From Clostridiales bacterium (GTDB lineage Bacteria > Bacillota > Clostridia > Lachnospirales > Lachnospiraceae), in contig JAHZHF010000019.1 in NCBI GenBank assembly GCA_019420405.1, positions 1,221-22,767 on the forward strand: DNA of 21,547 bases, written 5' to 3'. The notes beneath the pieces were generated by a model, which was not told where the DNA came from, made no database searches, and saw only the letters and a program-made list of their open reading frames with translations. Of the stretch, positions 13,179-21,547 are shown one piece after another. A program made the position numbers and the translations under genes. Position 1 is the stretch's first letter. Each line of letters opens with the position of its first letter.

Positions 13179-15770
13179 ATGGGTATTATAGAGAAGATTT
13201 TCGGCACCCACAGTGAGAATGAGCTGAAGCGCATCTACCCGATCGTTGACCGTATCGAGGCTATGGCGCCGGAGGTGCAGGCACTCTCCGACGAAGAACT
13301 TCGTGCAAAGACGAGAGAGTTTAAGAACCGGCTCGGCGACGGGGAGACACTGGATGATATTCTTCCCGAGGCGTATGCGGTCGTGCGGGAAGCTGCGAAG
13401 AGAACGCTTGGCATGAGCCATTACCGTGTACAGCTTATCGGCGGTATTATTCTGCATCAGGGGCGCATCGCCGAGATGAAGACAGGAGAAGGAAAGACGC
13501 TTGTCTCCACGCTTCCGGCATACTTAAACGCACTGGAAGGAAAGGGCGTCCACATTGTCACGGTCAATGACTATCTGGCAAAGCGTGATGCGGAGTGGAT
13601 GGGAAAGGTTCACGAATTCCTCGGACTGACAGTGGGCGTTGTTTTAAACGGCATGGATAATAAGGAGCGCCGTGCGGCTTATGACTGCGACATCACCTAT
13701 GTGACAAACAATGAGCTTGGATTTGATTATCTGAGGGACAATATGGTGATTTACAAGGAGCAGCTCGTTCAGAGAGGGCTTCATTTCGCCATCATCGATG
13801 AGGTGGACTCGGTACTGATTGACGAGGCAAGGACACCGCTGATTATTTCCGGTCAGAGCGGGAAGTCGACGAAGCTTTACGAGGCGTGTGATATTCTGGC
13901 CGGCCAGCTCGAGCGGGGCGAAGCCAGCGGAGAGTTCTCTAAGATGAATGCCATTATGGGCGAGGATATCGAGGAGACCGGAGATTTCATTGTAAATGAG
14001 AAGGAGAAGGCCATCAACCTGACTGAGGAAGGTGTGAAGAAGGTTGAGAAATTCTTCCATATAGAGAACCTGGCAGATCCGGAGAATCTGGAGATTCAGC
14101 ACAATATTATTCTGGCGCTCAGGGCTCACAATCTGATGTTCAAAGATCAGGATTATGTGGTGACGCCGGAGGGCGAGGTTGTGATCGTGGATGAGTTCAC
14201 CGGACGTATTATGCCGGGACGCCGTTATTCGGACGGGCTCCATCAGGCCATTGAGGCGAAGGAACATGTGAAGATCAAGAGAGAGAGCAAGACTCTTGCG
14301 ACGATTACCTTCCAGAACCTGTTCAATAAGTTCGATAAAAAGAGCGGTATGACAGGTACGGCCCTCACGGAGGAGAAGGAGTTCCGGGATATTTACGGAA
14401 TGGACGTTATCGAGATCCCGACCAACAAGCCGGTTCAGAGAAAGGATCTGGAGGACGCTGTATATAAGACGAAGAATGAAAAATACAAGGCGGTTGTTGA
14501 GGAAGTGAAGAGAGCCCACGCAAATGGGCAGCCCGTTCTGGTTGGTACGATTACGATCGAAGTATCTGAGCTGCTGAGCCGGATGCTGAAAAAAGAGGGC
14601 ATTAAGCATAATGTCTTAAACGCCAAGTACCATGAGCAGGAGGCGGCGATCGTAGCGGATGCGGGACTTCACGGCGCGGTGACCATTGCCACCAACATGG
14701 CAGGCCGTGGTACGGATATCAAGCTTGACGATGACGCACGCGCGGCGGGCGGTCTTAAGATCATTGGTACGGAGCGTCACGAGTCCCGCCGTATCGACAA
14801 CCAGCTCCGTGGACGAAGCGGACGCCAGGGAGACCCGGGAGAGTCCCGTTTCTACATCTCTCTGGAGGATGATCTGCTGCGTCTGTTCGGTTCTGAGAAG
14901 CTTATGGGCGTATTCAACGCACTGGGCGTTCCGGAAGGAGAGCAGATCGAGCATAAGATGCTTTCCAATGCAATTGAAACTGCGCAGAAGAAACTGGAGA
15001 TCAATAACTTCGGTATCCGCAAGAACCTGCTGGAATATGACCAGGTAATGAACGAGCAGAGAGAGATCATCTACGCGGAGCGCCGCAGAGTTCTCGACGG
15101 CGAGAGTATGCGGGATACGATCTACAGCATGATCACCGAGTATGTGGAGAACATCACAGACCGGTTCGCTTCACCGGAGGCAGATCCGGAAGAGTGGGAT
15201 CTCAACGGGCTTAACCTGAACCTCCACAAAGTGATCCCGCAGATGGAGCTTCCTGTTCCGGAAGAGTGCCAGGATCTGCGCCAGAAAGAATTGAAGCATC
15301 TCTTAAAAGAGCGTGCGGTCAAGGCGTATGAAGCAAAAGAAGGCGAATTCCCGGAGGCAGAGCAGATCCGAGAGATCGAGCGTGTTGTACTGCTTAAAGT
15401 CATCGACGCGAGATGGATGGATCATATCGACGATATGGACCAGCTCAGACAGGGAATCGGCCTGCAGGCATACGGACAGAGAGATCCGCTCGTTGAGTAT
15501 AAGATGACAGGATATAATATGTTCGGCGAGATGACAAATATGATCGCTGAGACGACGATCCGCACTCTGTTTAATGTACGTGTAGAACAGAAGGTGGAGC
15601 GTGAGGAAGTCGCGAAAGTGACAGGCACGAACAAGGATGACAGTTCCGTGCGGGCTCCGAAGAAACGGGAGGATAAGAAGATCTATCCGAATGACCCGTG
15701 TCCGTGTGGAAGCGGAAAGAAATACAAACAGTGCTGCGGCCGAAAGCAACTTGGCGGCAGCAGGGCGTAA
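13179..15770 (+). CDS. secA: Preprotein translocase ATPase SecA
   Basis: Motor ATPase that pushes unfolded secretory proteins through SecYEG at the membrane. Starting at ATG 13179 it has 863 aa, begins MGIIEKIFGTHSE like its relatives, and shows Walker A GEGKT (103-107), IIDEVDSVLIDEARTP (Walker B region), the VDEFTGRIMPGRRYSDGLHQA block, and helicase motifs MAGRGTDIKL and QLRGRSGRQGD. It ends in a zinc-binding SEC-C tail, PCPCGSGKKYKQCCG. The ribosome binding site AAGGAG is 13 bases from this ATG but only 4 bases from an in-frame TTG at 13170. The TTG (three extra residues) is therefore a real alternative. Full length and intact. Confidence 0.97.
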   Translation: MGIIEKIFGTHSENELKRIYPIVDRIEAMAPEVQALSDEELRAKTREFKNRLGDGETLDDILPEAYAVVREAAKRTLGMSHYRVQLIGGIILHQGRIAEMKTGEGKTLVSTLPAYLNALEGKGVHIVTVNDYLAKRDAEWMGKVHEFLGLTVGVVLNGMDNKERRAAYDCDITYVTNNELGFDYLRDNMVIYKEQLVQRGLHFAIIDEVDSVLIDEARTPLIISGQSGKSTKLYEACDILAGQLERGEASGEFSKMNAIMGEDIEETGDFIVNEKEKAINLTEEGVKKVEKFFHIENLADPENLEIQHNIILALRAHNLMFKDQDYVVTPEGEVVIVDEFTGRIMPGRRYSDGLHQAIEAKEHVKIKRESKTLATITFQNLFNKFDKKSGMTGTALTEEKEFRDIYGMDVIEIPTNKPVQRKDLEDAVYKTKNEKYKAVVEEVKRAHANGQPVLVGTITIEVSELLSRMLKKEGIKHNVLNAKYHEQEAAIVADAGLHGAVTIATNMAGRGTDIKLDDDARAAGGLKIIGTERHESRRIDNQLRGRSGRQGDPGESRFYISLEDDLLRLFGSEKLMGVFNALGVPEGEQIEHKMLSNAIETAQKKLEINNFGIRKNLLEYDQVMNEQREIIYAERRRVLDGESMRDTIYSMITEYVENITDRFASPEADPEEWDLNGLNLNLHKVIPQMELPVPEECQDLRQKELKHLLKERAVKAYEAKEGEFPEAEQIREIERVVLLKVIDARWMDHIDDMDQLRQGIGLQAYGQRDPLVEYKMTGYNMFGEMTNMIAETTIRTLFNVRVEQKVEREEVAKVTGTNKDDSSVRAPKKREDKKIYPNDPCPCGSGKKYKQCCGRKQLGGSRA

Positions 15771-15827
15771 GCCGGGATTCTCCGGCAAAGCATAAACAAT
15801 TTTTCTATTAAGAAAGAGGTGATTAAG

Positions 15828-16947
15828 GTGGTTTTACTGGATGAATTAAAGTCAAGACTGACAGCATACGAAGAACCGCTGAAAGATTTGAGGGATTCAC
15901 TTTGACCTGGCTTCAAAGAAGCTGAGAGTGGAAGAACTCCAGAAAAGACTGGAGGAACCGGGATTCTGGGATGACCCGGAAGTATCCCAGCAGGTTATGA
16001 AGGAGTTAAAGAACCTTCAGGACTCTGTGAAAGAAATTGAAAAACTGTATTCAGATTATGAGGATATGCTTCTTCTGATTGAGATGAGTGAGGAGGAGGC
16101 AGACGAGGAGACGACCGCAGAGATTGAGGAGGAGCTGGCGCAGTTCGAGGAGAAATTCGAGGAGCTTCGGATCGGCACTCTTCTGACAGGACCTTATGAC
16201 AGGGATAATGCGATTGTGACGCTGCATGCCGGAGCCGGCGGTACCGAGTCATGTGACTGGGCAGGAATGCTCTACCGTATGTACACGCGGTGGGCTGAAA
16301 AGAAAGGCTATGACGTGGAGGAGCTGGACTATCTGGAAGGCGACGTGGCAGGAATAAAAGGTGTGACGTTCGAGGTAAAAGGGGAGAATGCCTACGGATA
16401 TCTCCGCTCGGAGAAGGGCGTGCACCGTCTTGTCAGGATCTCGCCGTTCAATGCGGCAGGGAAGCGGCAGACTTCTTTTGCTTCCTGCGATGTGATCCCG
16501 GATATCGAGGAGGACATCGACATCGAGATCAACGATGATGACTTAAAGATCGACACGTACCGCTCCAGCGGTGCGGGCGGACAGCACATTAACAAGACTT
16601 CGTCCGCAGTCAGGATCACGCATCTGCCGACAGGAATTGTGGTGCAGTGCCAGAATGAGCGGTCACAGCATATGAACAAGGACAAAGCTATGCAGATGTT
16701 AAAGTCCAAGCTGTATCTGATGAAGCAGCAGGAGCAGGCGGAGAAGATGTCGGACATTCGCGGTGAGGTCAGGGACATCAACTTCGGCAATCAGATCCGC
16801 TCCTATGTCATGCAGCCATACACTATGGTGAAGGATCACAGGACGAACGCGGAGATCAGCAATGTGAACGCAGTTATGGACGGGAATATCGATCCGTTTA
16901 TCAATGCGTATCTGAGTGCAAATACACAACAGGCGCCCGAGCAGTAA
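15828..16947 (+). CDS. prfB: Peptide chain release factor 2, with programmed +1 frameshift
   Basis: Terminates translation at UGA and UAA. Translation starts at GTG 15828 (AGAGGTGAT upstream) and reads 25 codons to CTT TGA at 15900-15905. A +1 shift on CTT, skipping T15903, continues as DLASKKL in the frame ending at 16947, giving 372 aa. The slip site CTTTGAC follows a Shine-Dalgarno-like AGGGAT three bases before CTT, the same layout as Escherichia coli prfB. After the shift the stop-codon recognition motif SPF falls at residues 205-207 and the catalytic GGQ at 250-252. Low RF2 favours the shift, so the protein limits its own synthesis. The in-frame UGA is regulatory, not a mutation. It lies 57 bases downstream of secA. 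Confidence 0.96.
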
Positions 16948-16961
16948 GCCGGGAGCCTGTT
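16928..16961 (+). terminator. Possible terminator around the prfB stop codon
   Basis: Arms 16928-16939 and 16950-16961 pair at 11 of 12 positions, with the TAA stop in the loop. Only TTT follows, so it may be a weak terminator or a 3'-end stabiliser. Confidence 0.4.
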
Positions 16962-17032
16962 TGGCAATTACAGCGAATATACCCTCTCCATAGAGAGGAT
17001 ACTATAAATGAAGTACAGAAAGGGAGAAAGTG

Positions 17033-18250
17033 ATGGTAAATGTAGCAGTAATGGGATACGGTACGGTGGGATCCGGAGTAGTGGAAGTGATCCGTACAAA
17101 CGGAAACATTATCAATCAGCGCGCGGCGAATGAAATCAATGTGAAATATGTGCTAGATATCAGGGATTTTCCGGATGATCCGATCCAGGAGAAGATTGTT
17201 CACGATGTGGACGTGATCATCAACGATCCGGAAGTGAAGATCGTGGTGGAGGTCATGGGCGGCATTGAGCCGGCATATACTTTTGTGAAACGCTGCCTGG
17301 AGGCGGGCAAAAGCGTTGTCACATCTAATAAAGCCCTCGTGGCAAAGCACGGCGCGGAGCTGCTTTCCATCGCCAGAGACAGAGAACTGAACTTCCTTTT
17401 TGAAGCCAGCGTAGGGGGTGGGATTCCGATTATCCGAGCTCTGAATTCCTGTCTGACAGCCGACCGGATCGAGGAGATCACAGGGATCTTAAACGGAACG
17501 ACCAATTATATGCTCAGCAAGATGTTCTACGAGGGCGCAGATTATGCGGAAGTGCTCAAAGAAGCGCAGGACAATGGATATGCAGAGCGCAATCCTGAAG
17601 CCGATGTGGAGGGATATGACGCGTGCCGTAAGATCGCGATTCTTTCCTCCCTGATTTCCGGACAGCAGGTGGACTTCGAGGATATCTATACAGAAGGAAT
17701 TACGAAGATCACGAAGACGGATATGAAGTATGCAAAGGCAATGGGGATGACGATCAAGCTGCTGGCTTCCAGCAAGCGGCAGGGAGACTGCCTCCACGCG
17801 ATCGTAGCTCCGGCTCTTCTTGGAAGTTCACACCCGCTCTACAACGTAAACGATGTGTTCAACGCCGTGTTTGTAAACGGCAATATGCTCGGAGACGCCA
17901 TGTTCTACGGGAGCGGCGCGGGCAAGCTTCCGACTGCCAGCGCGGTGGTAGCGGATGTGGTGGACGCTGCGAAACATCTTCACAGAAATATCATGACTAT
18001 GTGGAAGAATGAAAAGCTTACTCTTCTTCCGATCGAGAATACGAGCAGGAAGTTTTTTGTCCGCATGTCCGGAAGCGGGGAAGAGCGCAGAGGCGAGGTG
18101 GAAGCCCTGTTCGGAAATGTCAGCTTCATCCGTGCAGACGGTGTTGAAGATGAGTTCGGATTCGTGACAGATGTGATGACAGAGGGCGAATACGCAAAGA
18201 AAGCGGAACAGGCGGAGGGAATCCTCCACATGATCCGCATTGAGGAATAG
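17033..18250 (+). CDS. hom: Homoserine dehydrogenase
   Basis: NAD(P)H-dependent reduction of aspartate semialdehyde to homoserine, the branch point towards threonine and methionine. The 405-aa protein opens with the dinucleotide motif GYGTVGSG (8-15). It continues with VVTSNKALVAKHG, EASVGGGIPIIR and the conserved ILNGTTNYML, then NPEADVEGYDA with the catalytic Lys in DACRKIAIL. The end resembles a short ACT-type regulatory tail (FFVRMSGSGEE... and after), compatible with threonine feedback. ATG 17033 has AAGGGAG six bases upstream; the GTG at 17030 is in frame but closer. The next gene starts 13 bases or fewer after its stop, so they form an operon. Confidence 0.95.
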   Translation: MVNVAVMGYGTVGSGVVEVIRTNGNIINQRAANEINVKYVLDIRDFPDDPIQEKIVHDVDVIINDPEVKIVVEVMGGIEPAYTFVKRCLEAGKSVVTSNKALVAKHGAELLSIARDRELNFLFEASVGGGIPIIRALNSCLTADRIEEITGILNGTTNYMLSKMFYEGADYAEVLKEAQDNGYAERNPEADVEGYDACRKIAILSSLISGQQVDFEDIYTEGITKITKTDMKYAKAMGMTIKLLASSKRQGDCLHAIVAPALLGSSHPLYNVNDVFNAVFVNGNMLGDAMFYGSGAGKLPTASAVVADVVDAAKHLHRNIMTMWKNEKLTLLPIENTSRKFFVRMSGSGEERRGEVEALFGNVSFIRADGVEDEFGFVTDVMTEGEYAKKAEQAEGILHMIRIEE

Positions 18251-18263
18251 AGGAATGAAAGAT

Positions 18264-19469
18264 ATGAAATACATCGTAATTTTATGTGACGGGATGGCAG
18301 ATGAACCGCTTGAAATGCTGGGTGGAAAGACGCCGCTTGAGGCAGCGTGCACGGTTAATATGGACCGTCTGGCGGCTGACTCGGAGATCGGCATGGTGCG
18401 CACTGTGCCGGAAGGGATGTCGCCGGGGAGCGATACGGCGAATCTGTCGGTGATCGGATATAATCCGGAGAAATACTATTCCGGCAGGTCGCCGCTGGAA
18501 GCGCTGAGCATCGGTGCTAAGATGGAGGACGGGGATGTGTCCTTCCGCTGCAATCTGGTTACCCTCTCGGAAGAAGAGGAGGGCTATGAAGACCGGCACA
18601 TTTTGGATCACAGTTCGGGTGAGATACCGACGGAAGAGGCGGCGGAGCTGGTGGAGGCGCTGAAAAACGGACTGAAACAGGAAGGCTATACCTTCTATGT
18701 AGGGACGAGCTATCGCCATCTCCTCATCGAGAAAAACGGGAAAATCATTGACCTGACCCCGCCACATGATATCCTCACAAAGCGGATCGGAGACTATCTT
18801 CCGTCAGATCCGGTGCTGAGGGATATGATGATCAGAAGCTATGAAATATTGAAAGATCATCCGGTCAATGTACGCCGCCGTGCGGAAGGAAAGAACCCGG
18901 CAAATTCTGCCTGGTTCTGGGGAGCGGGCACCCGTCCGGCGCTGACCTCGTTTGAGGAAAAGAACGGCGTAAAGGGCGCCATGATCTCAGCGGTCGATCT
19001 GCTCAAGGGGATTGCGGTGGGCGCCGGGATGCACAATATCGTCGTGGAAGGTGCGAACGGAGGCCTTCACACGAACTACAAAGGTAAGGGTCAGGCTGCA
19101 GTCAGGGCGCTGACAGAAGACGGATATGATTTCGTTTATGTACATATCGAAGCCCCGGATGAGATGGGGCATCAGGGCAGCGCAGAGGATAAGATTCAGG
19201 CAATCGAATCCATTGACCGGGAGATCATAGGACCTGTGGCTGATGCGCTTGGGCAGGCCGGAGTGGAGTTCAGAATGCTGATTCTTCCGGATCACCCTAC
19301 ACCTGTGCGGGTCCGGACTCATACATCAGATCCGGTACCGTATCTGCTTTACGACAGTGTGAAAGCACAGAAGGGATGCGGTGAATACAGCGAGAGAACC
19401 GGGAGAGAGAGCGGGCGTCTTCTGGAGGAAGGATACCGGCTGATTGACCATCTGCTGGAGAAGGAATAA
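18264..19469 (+). CDS. Cofactor-independent phosphoglycerate mutase-like protein, probable homoserine kinase
   Basis: A member of the alkaline-phosphatase-fold ApgM family. A branch of it, found beside hom in Clostridia and other anaerobes, is proposed to make O-phosphohomoserine in place of ThrB. It begins MKYIVILCDGMADEPL (metal-binding Asp), has PGSDTANLSVIGY with the likely phospho-accepting serine, GRSPLEA, HIEAPDEMGHQG and LILPDHPTP. At 401 aa it is normal for the family. ATG 18264 has AGAGGA nine bases upstream and matches the family start; ATG 18255 is also possible. Its position directly after hom supports the homoserine role over glycolytic mutase, but that is context, not proof. 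Confidence 0.85.
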   Translation: MKYIVILCDGMADEPLEMLGGKTPLEAACTVNMDRLAADSEIGMVRTVPEGMSPGSDTANLSVIGYNPEKYYSGRSPLEALSIGAKMEDGDVSFRCNLVTLSEEEEGYEDRHILDHSSGEIPTEEAAELVEALKNGLKQEGYTFYVGTSYRHLLIEKNGKIIDLTPPHDILTKRIGDYLPSDPVLRDMMIRSYEILKDHPVNVRRRAEGKNPANSAWFWGAGTRPALTSFEEKNGVKGAMISAVDLLKGIAVGAGMHNIVVEGANGGLHTNYKGKGQAAVRALTEDGYDFVYVHIEAPDEMGHQGSAEDKIQAIESIDREIIGPVADALGQAGVEFRMLILPDHPTPVRVRTHTSDPVPYLLYDSVKAQKGCGEYSERTGRESGRLLEEGYRLIDHLLEKE

Positions 19470-19471
19470 CG

Positions 19472-20245
19472 GTGACAGATTATAATAGCGCCAGAGAAGT
19501 GTTTGAACGCTATCTGGACGGATATGACAGAGAAAATGACAAGGTGAAACTGAAAATCGTGCATACATACGGTGTGGTGGCGCAGAGCACATCCCTTGCA
19601 CGCCGGATGGGACTTTCGGAGGAAGATACAGCGCTTGCCAGGATCATCGCACTGCTTCACGATATCGGGAGATTCGAGCAGCTCAAGCGCTTTGACAGCT
19701 TCCTGCCGGATACGATGGATCACGCTTCCTACGGCGTGGAGGTGCTCTTTGGGGAAGGCGGGATGATCCGCAGATTTGTGCCGGAGGATACCTGGGATGA
19801 TATCATTCGCATTTCCATAGCCAGACACAGCGATTTCGCTCTGGAAGGGATTGAAGATGAACGCACACTTCTGCACGCCCGCCTGATCCGGGAAGCGGAC
19901 AAGCTGGACAACTGCAGGGTGAAGCTGGTAGATGACCTGGAGACATTTATGGATGTGCCACCCGGGGAAATCGGCGCTTCTGCGATCACTGAGAAGGTCA
20001 GACGGGAGGCGCTTGCAGGCAGGAGCATTCTATCCTCGGACCGGGTGACGCCGATGGACTACTGGGTTTCTTATCTGGCGTATTTCTACGATCTGAATTT
20101 CCGGGAAAGTCTGGATATCGTGGAGGAACAGGATTATGTGAGGCGGATCATCCGCCGTGTCCCCTACACGAATCCGGAGACAAGGGAGACGATGGAAGAG
20201 CTGGAAAGACATCTTTTAAAATACGTGCACGAGGCAAAAAGGTAA
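19472..20245 (+). CDS. HD-domain phosphohydrolase of unknown substrate
   Basis: A 257-aa soluble protein with metal-binding HD-superfamily residues in order: His31 (KIVHTYG), His63-Asp64 (LLHDIGR), His119 (ARHSD) and Asp143 (READKLDN). Such proteins hydrolyse phosphate esters of nucleotides or other small molecules; no further domain reveals the substrate. GTG 19472 is preceded by AAGGA six bases away and begins only two bases after the homoserine-kinase stop, so translation is probably coupled. The link to threonine synthesis is by position only. It ends 36 bases before the aldo/keto reductase gene, with no terminator visible. Confidence 0.8.
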   Translation: MTDYNSAREVFERYLDGYDRENDKVKLKIVHTYGVVAQSTSLARRMGLSEEDTALARIIALLHDIGRFEQLKRFDSFLPDTMDHASYGVEVLFGEGGMIRRFVPEDTWDDIIRISIARHSDFALEGIEDERTLLHARLIREADKLDNCRVKLVDDLETFMDVPPGEIGASAITEKVRREALAGRSILSSDRVTPMDYWVSYLAYFYDLNFRESLDIVEEQDYVRRIIRRVPYTNPETRETMEELERHLLKYVHEAKR

Positions 20246-20281
20246 AAAATAGTAACAGGTTATTAGAAAGAGAGGAAGAAA

Positions 20282-21412
20282 ATGGAAGAATATCTTGGAA
20301 AGGATATGCCGAAGTTAGGATTCGGACTGATGAGGCTTCCCATGGATGGAGAGCACATTGATGTGGAAATGACGAAGAAGATGGTGGACCGTTTTCTGGA
20401 AGAAGGGTTCTGCTACTTTGACACGGCATACGGATATAACGACGGTGAGTCTGAGGCAGTGGCAAAGAAAGCGCTTGTAGACCGGTATCCGAGAGACAGA
20501 TATTTCCTTGCTACCAAACTTCCGGCCTGGGCGGGGGCAAAGAGCCGGGAAGAGGCGGAGCAGATGTTTTATACCTCTCTGGAGAGAACCGGAGCGGGAT
20601 ATTTTGACTTTTACCTGCTCCACAACCTGGGAGAAGAAAGAACTCATTTCTTTGATGATTACGGAATCTGGGATTTCCTGCAGGAGCGGAAGAAAGAGGG
20701 GCTGATCCGTCATCTGGGATTCTCCATGCACGACAATGCGGAAGTGCTCGACGAGATCCTGACCGCGCATCCGGAGATGGAGTTTGTTCAGCTTCAGATT
20801 AATTATGCGGACTGGGATGACCCGCAGATCCAGTCGAGAAAATGCTATGAGACAGCGAGAAAGCACGGGAAACCCGTGATTATCATGGAGCCTGTGAAGG
20901 GTGGGACGCTTGCAATGCCGCCGAAGGAAGTGACGGATATCTTAAAGGCGGAGAATCCGGATGCGTCGCCCTCGTCCTGGGCGATCCGGTTTGCGGCGTC
21001 TCTGGACGGCGTGATTACGGTACTTTCCGGCATGTCAAATATGGAACAGATGGAGGACAATCTTTCCTATATGAAAGAATTCCAACCGCTCTCAGAGAGA
21101 GAACAGGAAGCCATCGTGAAGGCGAGAGAGACGTTTGCCACATTTCCGCAGATTCCCTGTACATCCTGCGCTTACTGCATGAAAGGCTGTCCGGAGCACA
21201 TTGGGATCTACGGTACATTCCAGGCGTATAACATGTACAGCATGTATCAGGACCTGCCCGGAGCGAAGAAAAAATATCAGTGGAACACCGCAGGCCAGGG
21301 ACGGGGGAAGGCTTCCGCATGTATCAAGTGCGGGAAATGCGAGAAAGTCTGTCCACAGCATATCAAGATCCGGGAGGAGCTTGCGAAAGCGGCTGCGGTA
21401 CTGGAAGGGTGA
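20282..21412 (+). CDS. Aldo/keto reductase with C-terminal ferredoxin-like domain
   Basis: A 376-aa fusion common in anaerobes. The N-terminal TIM barrel (about 1-270) has the aldo/keto reductase catalytic residues Asp47 and Tyr52 (FDTAYGY), Lys79 (ATKLP) and His114 (LLHNLG). The C-terminal part has two cysteine sets, CTSCAYCMKGCP and CIKCGKCEKVCP. Each fits C-x2-C-x2-C-x3-C-P and so should hold a [4Fe-4S] cluster. It may move electrons between a carbonyl/alcohol pair and ferredoxin-like partners rather than only NADPH. The substrate is unknown. An AGAGAGGAAG ribosome binding site precedes the ATG. Both domains are complete. Confidence 0.9.
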   Translation: MEEYLGKDMPKLGFGLMRLPMDGEHIDVEMTKKMVDRFLEEGFCYFDTAYGYNDGESEAVAKKALVDRYPRDRYFLATKLPAWAGAKSREEAEQMFYTSLERTGAGYFDFYLLHNLGEERTHFFDDYGIWDFLQERKKEGLIRHLGFSMHDNAEVLDEILTAHPEMEFVQLQINYADWDDPQIQSRKCYETARKHGKPVIIMEPVKGGTLAMPPKEVTDILKAENPDASPSSWAIRFAASLDGVITVLSGMSNMEQMEDNLSYMKEFQPLSEREQEAIVKARETFATFPQIPCTSCAYCMKGCPEHIGIYGTFQAYNMYSMYQDLPGAKKKYQWNTAGQGRGKASACIKCGKCEKVCPQHIKIREELAKAAAVLEG

Positions 21413-21547
21413 GCAGCTCTATAGTTCACTAACTTCCGAATTCAAAACGTCCGAAAACAGAGTCTTTTCCGAACCATATTCTGCGGGGAGGAAGGATGGC
21501 TCCGTGCTTCGCTCCAGGGAATAAGGGAAACTACAAAGTACCGGATA
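21413..21547. other. Intergenic tail without recognisable features
   Basis: 135 bases after the aldo/keto reductase. I see no convincing terminator, promoter or gene. A short frame running through it is a shadow of the upstream gene. Confidence 0.5.

Noticed and set aside
21201..21524. Open frame overlapping the end of the aldo/keto reductase
   Set aside because: It lies largely inside the reductase in another frame, without a start signal or a known domain.
1..21547. CRISPR array, tRNA or rRNA genes
   Set aside because: No regularly spaced repeats and no cloverleaf or rRNA sequence were seen; GTTCGAAC at 9365 resembles a tRNA T-loop but has no surrounding tRNA structure.

Overview
The window looks like the chromosome of a Lachnospiraceae-type Clostridium (Firmicutes). 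The evidence is protein similarity: class III fructose-bisphosphatase, a eukaryotic-type HisA, a PGM-like homoserine kinase, and aldo/keto reductase fused to ferredoxin. Ribosome binding sites are strong and purine-rich, and GTG starts are used. Most of the DNA is ordinary core genome on the + strand. The exception is an AT-rich insert of about 3.7 kb on the - strand, between roughly 9.3 and 13.05 kb.

Layout. (1) 2-3990: 5'-truncated fbp, a short SigA-like sigma factor, a small acidic lipoprotein, and an orphan eukaryotic-type hisA ending in a terminator that contains its own stop codon. (2) 4042-9296: a self-contained sugar/polyol operon. Two near-identical palindromes bracket its promoter. 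The genes are a PfkB sugar-phosphate kinase, a SorE-like zinc dehydrogenase, a DeoR repressor and a mannitol-type PTS EIICBA, followed by a 15-bp perfect terminator. (3) 9297-13051: a decaying mobile island. It holds a tyrosine integrase with a frameshifted N-terminus, a type I toxin-antitoxin locus that looks intact, a D12 adenine methylase pseudogene with several lesions, and an OLD-like ATPase/TOPRIM gene lacking its N-terminus. (4) 13063-16961: secA with a candidate promoter just past the island junction, then prfB with its programmed +1 frameshift. (5) 17033-20245: hom, a PGM-like homoserine kinase and an HD hydrolase, tightly spaced as an operon. (6) 20282-21412: an aldo/keto reductase with two C-terminal [4Fe-4S] motifs.

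How it fits together. The polyol operon would import and phosphorylate a hexitol or ketose (PTS), interconvert the phosphates (dehydrogenase) and add a second phosphate (PfkB). It is probably controlled by its own DeoR protein at the paired operators. The hom group supplies O-phosphohomoserine for threonine. In the island, ATPase plus methylase look like a former defence module that is now broken. The small holin-like toxin, its antisense RNA promoter and the shared bidirectional terminator are the parts that still look functional, as expected if an addiction module outlives its element. All calls were made by reading the sequence; no database search was run.
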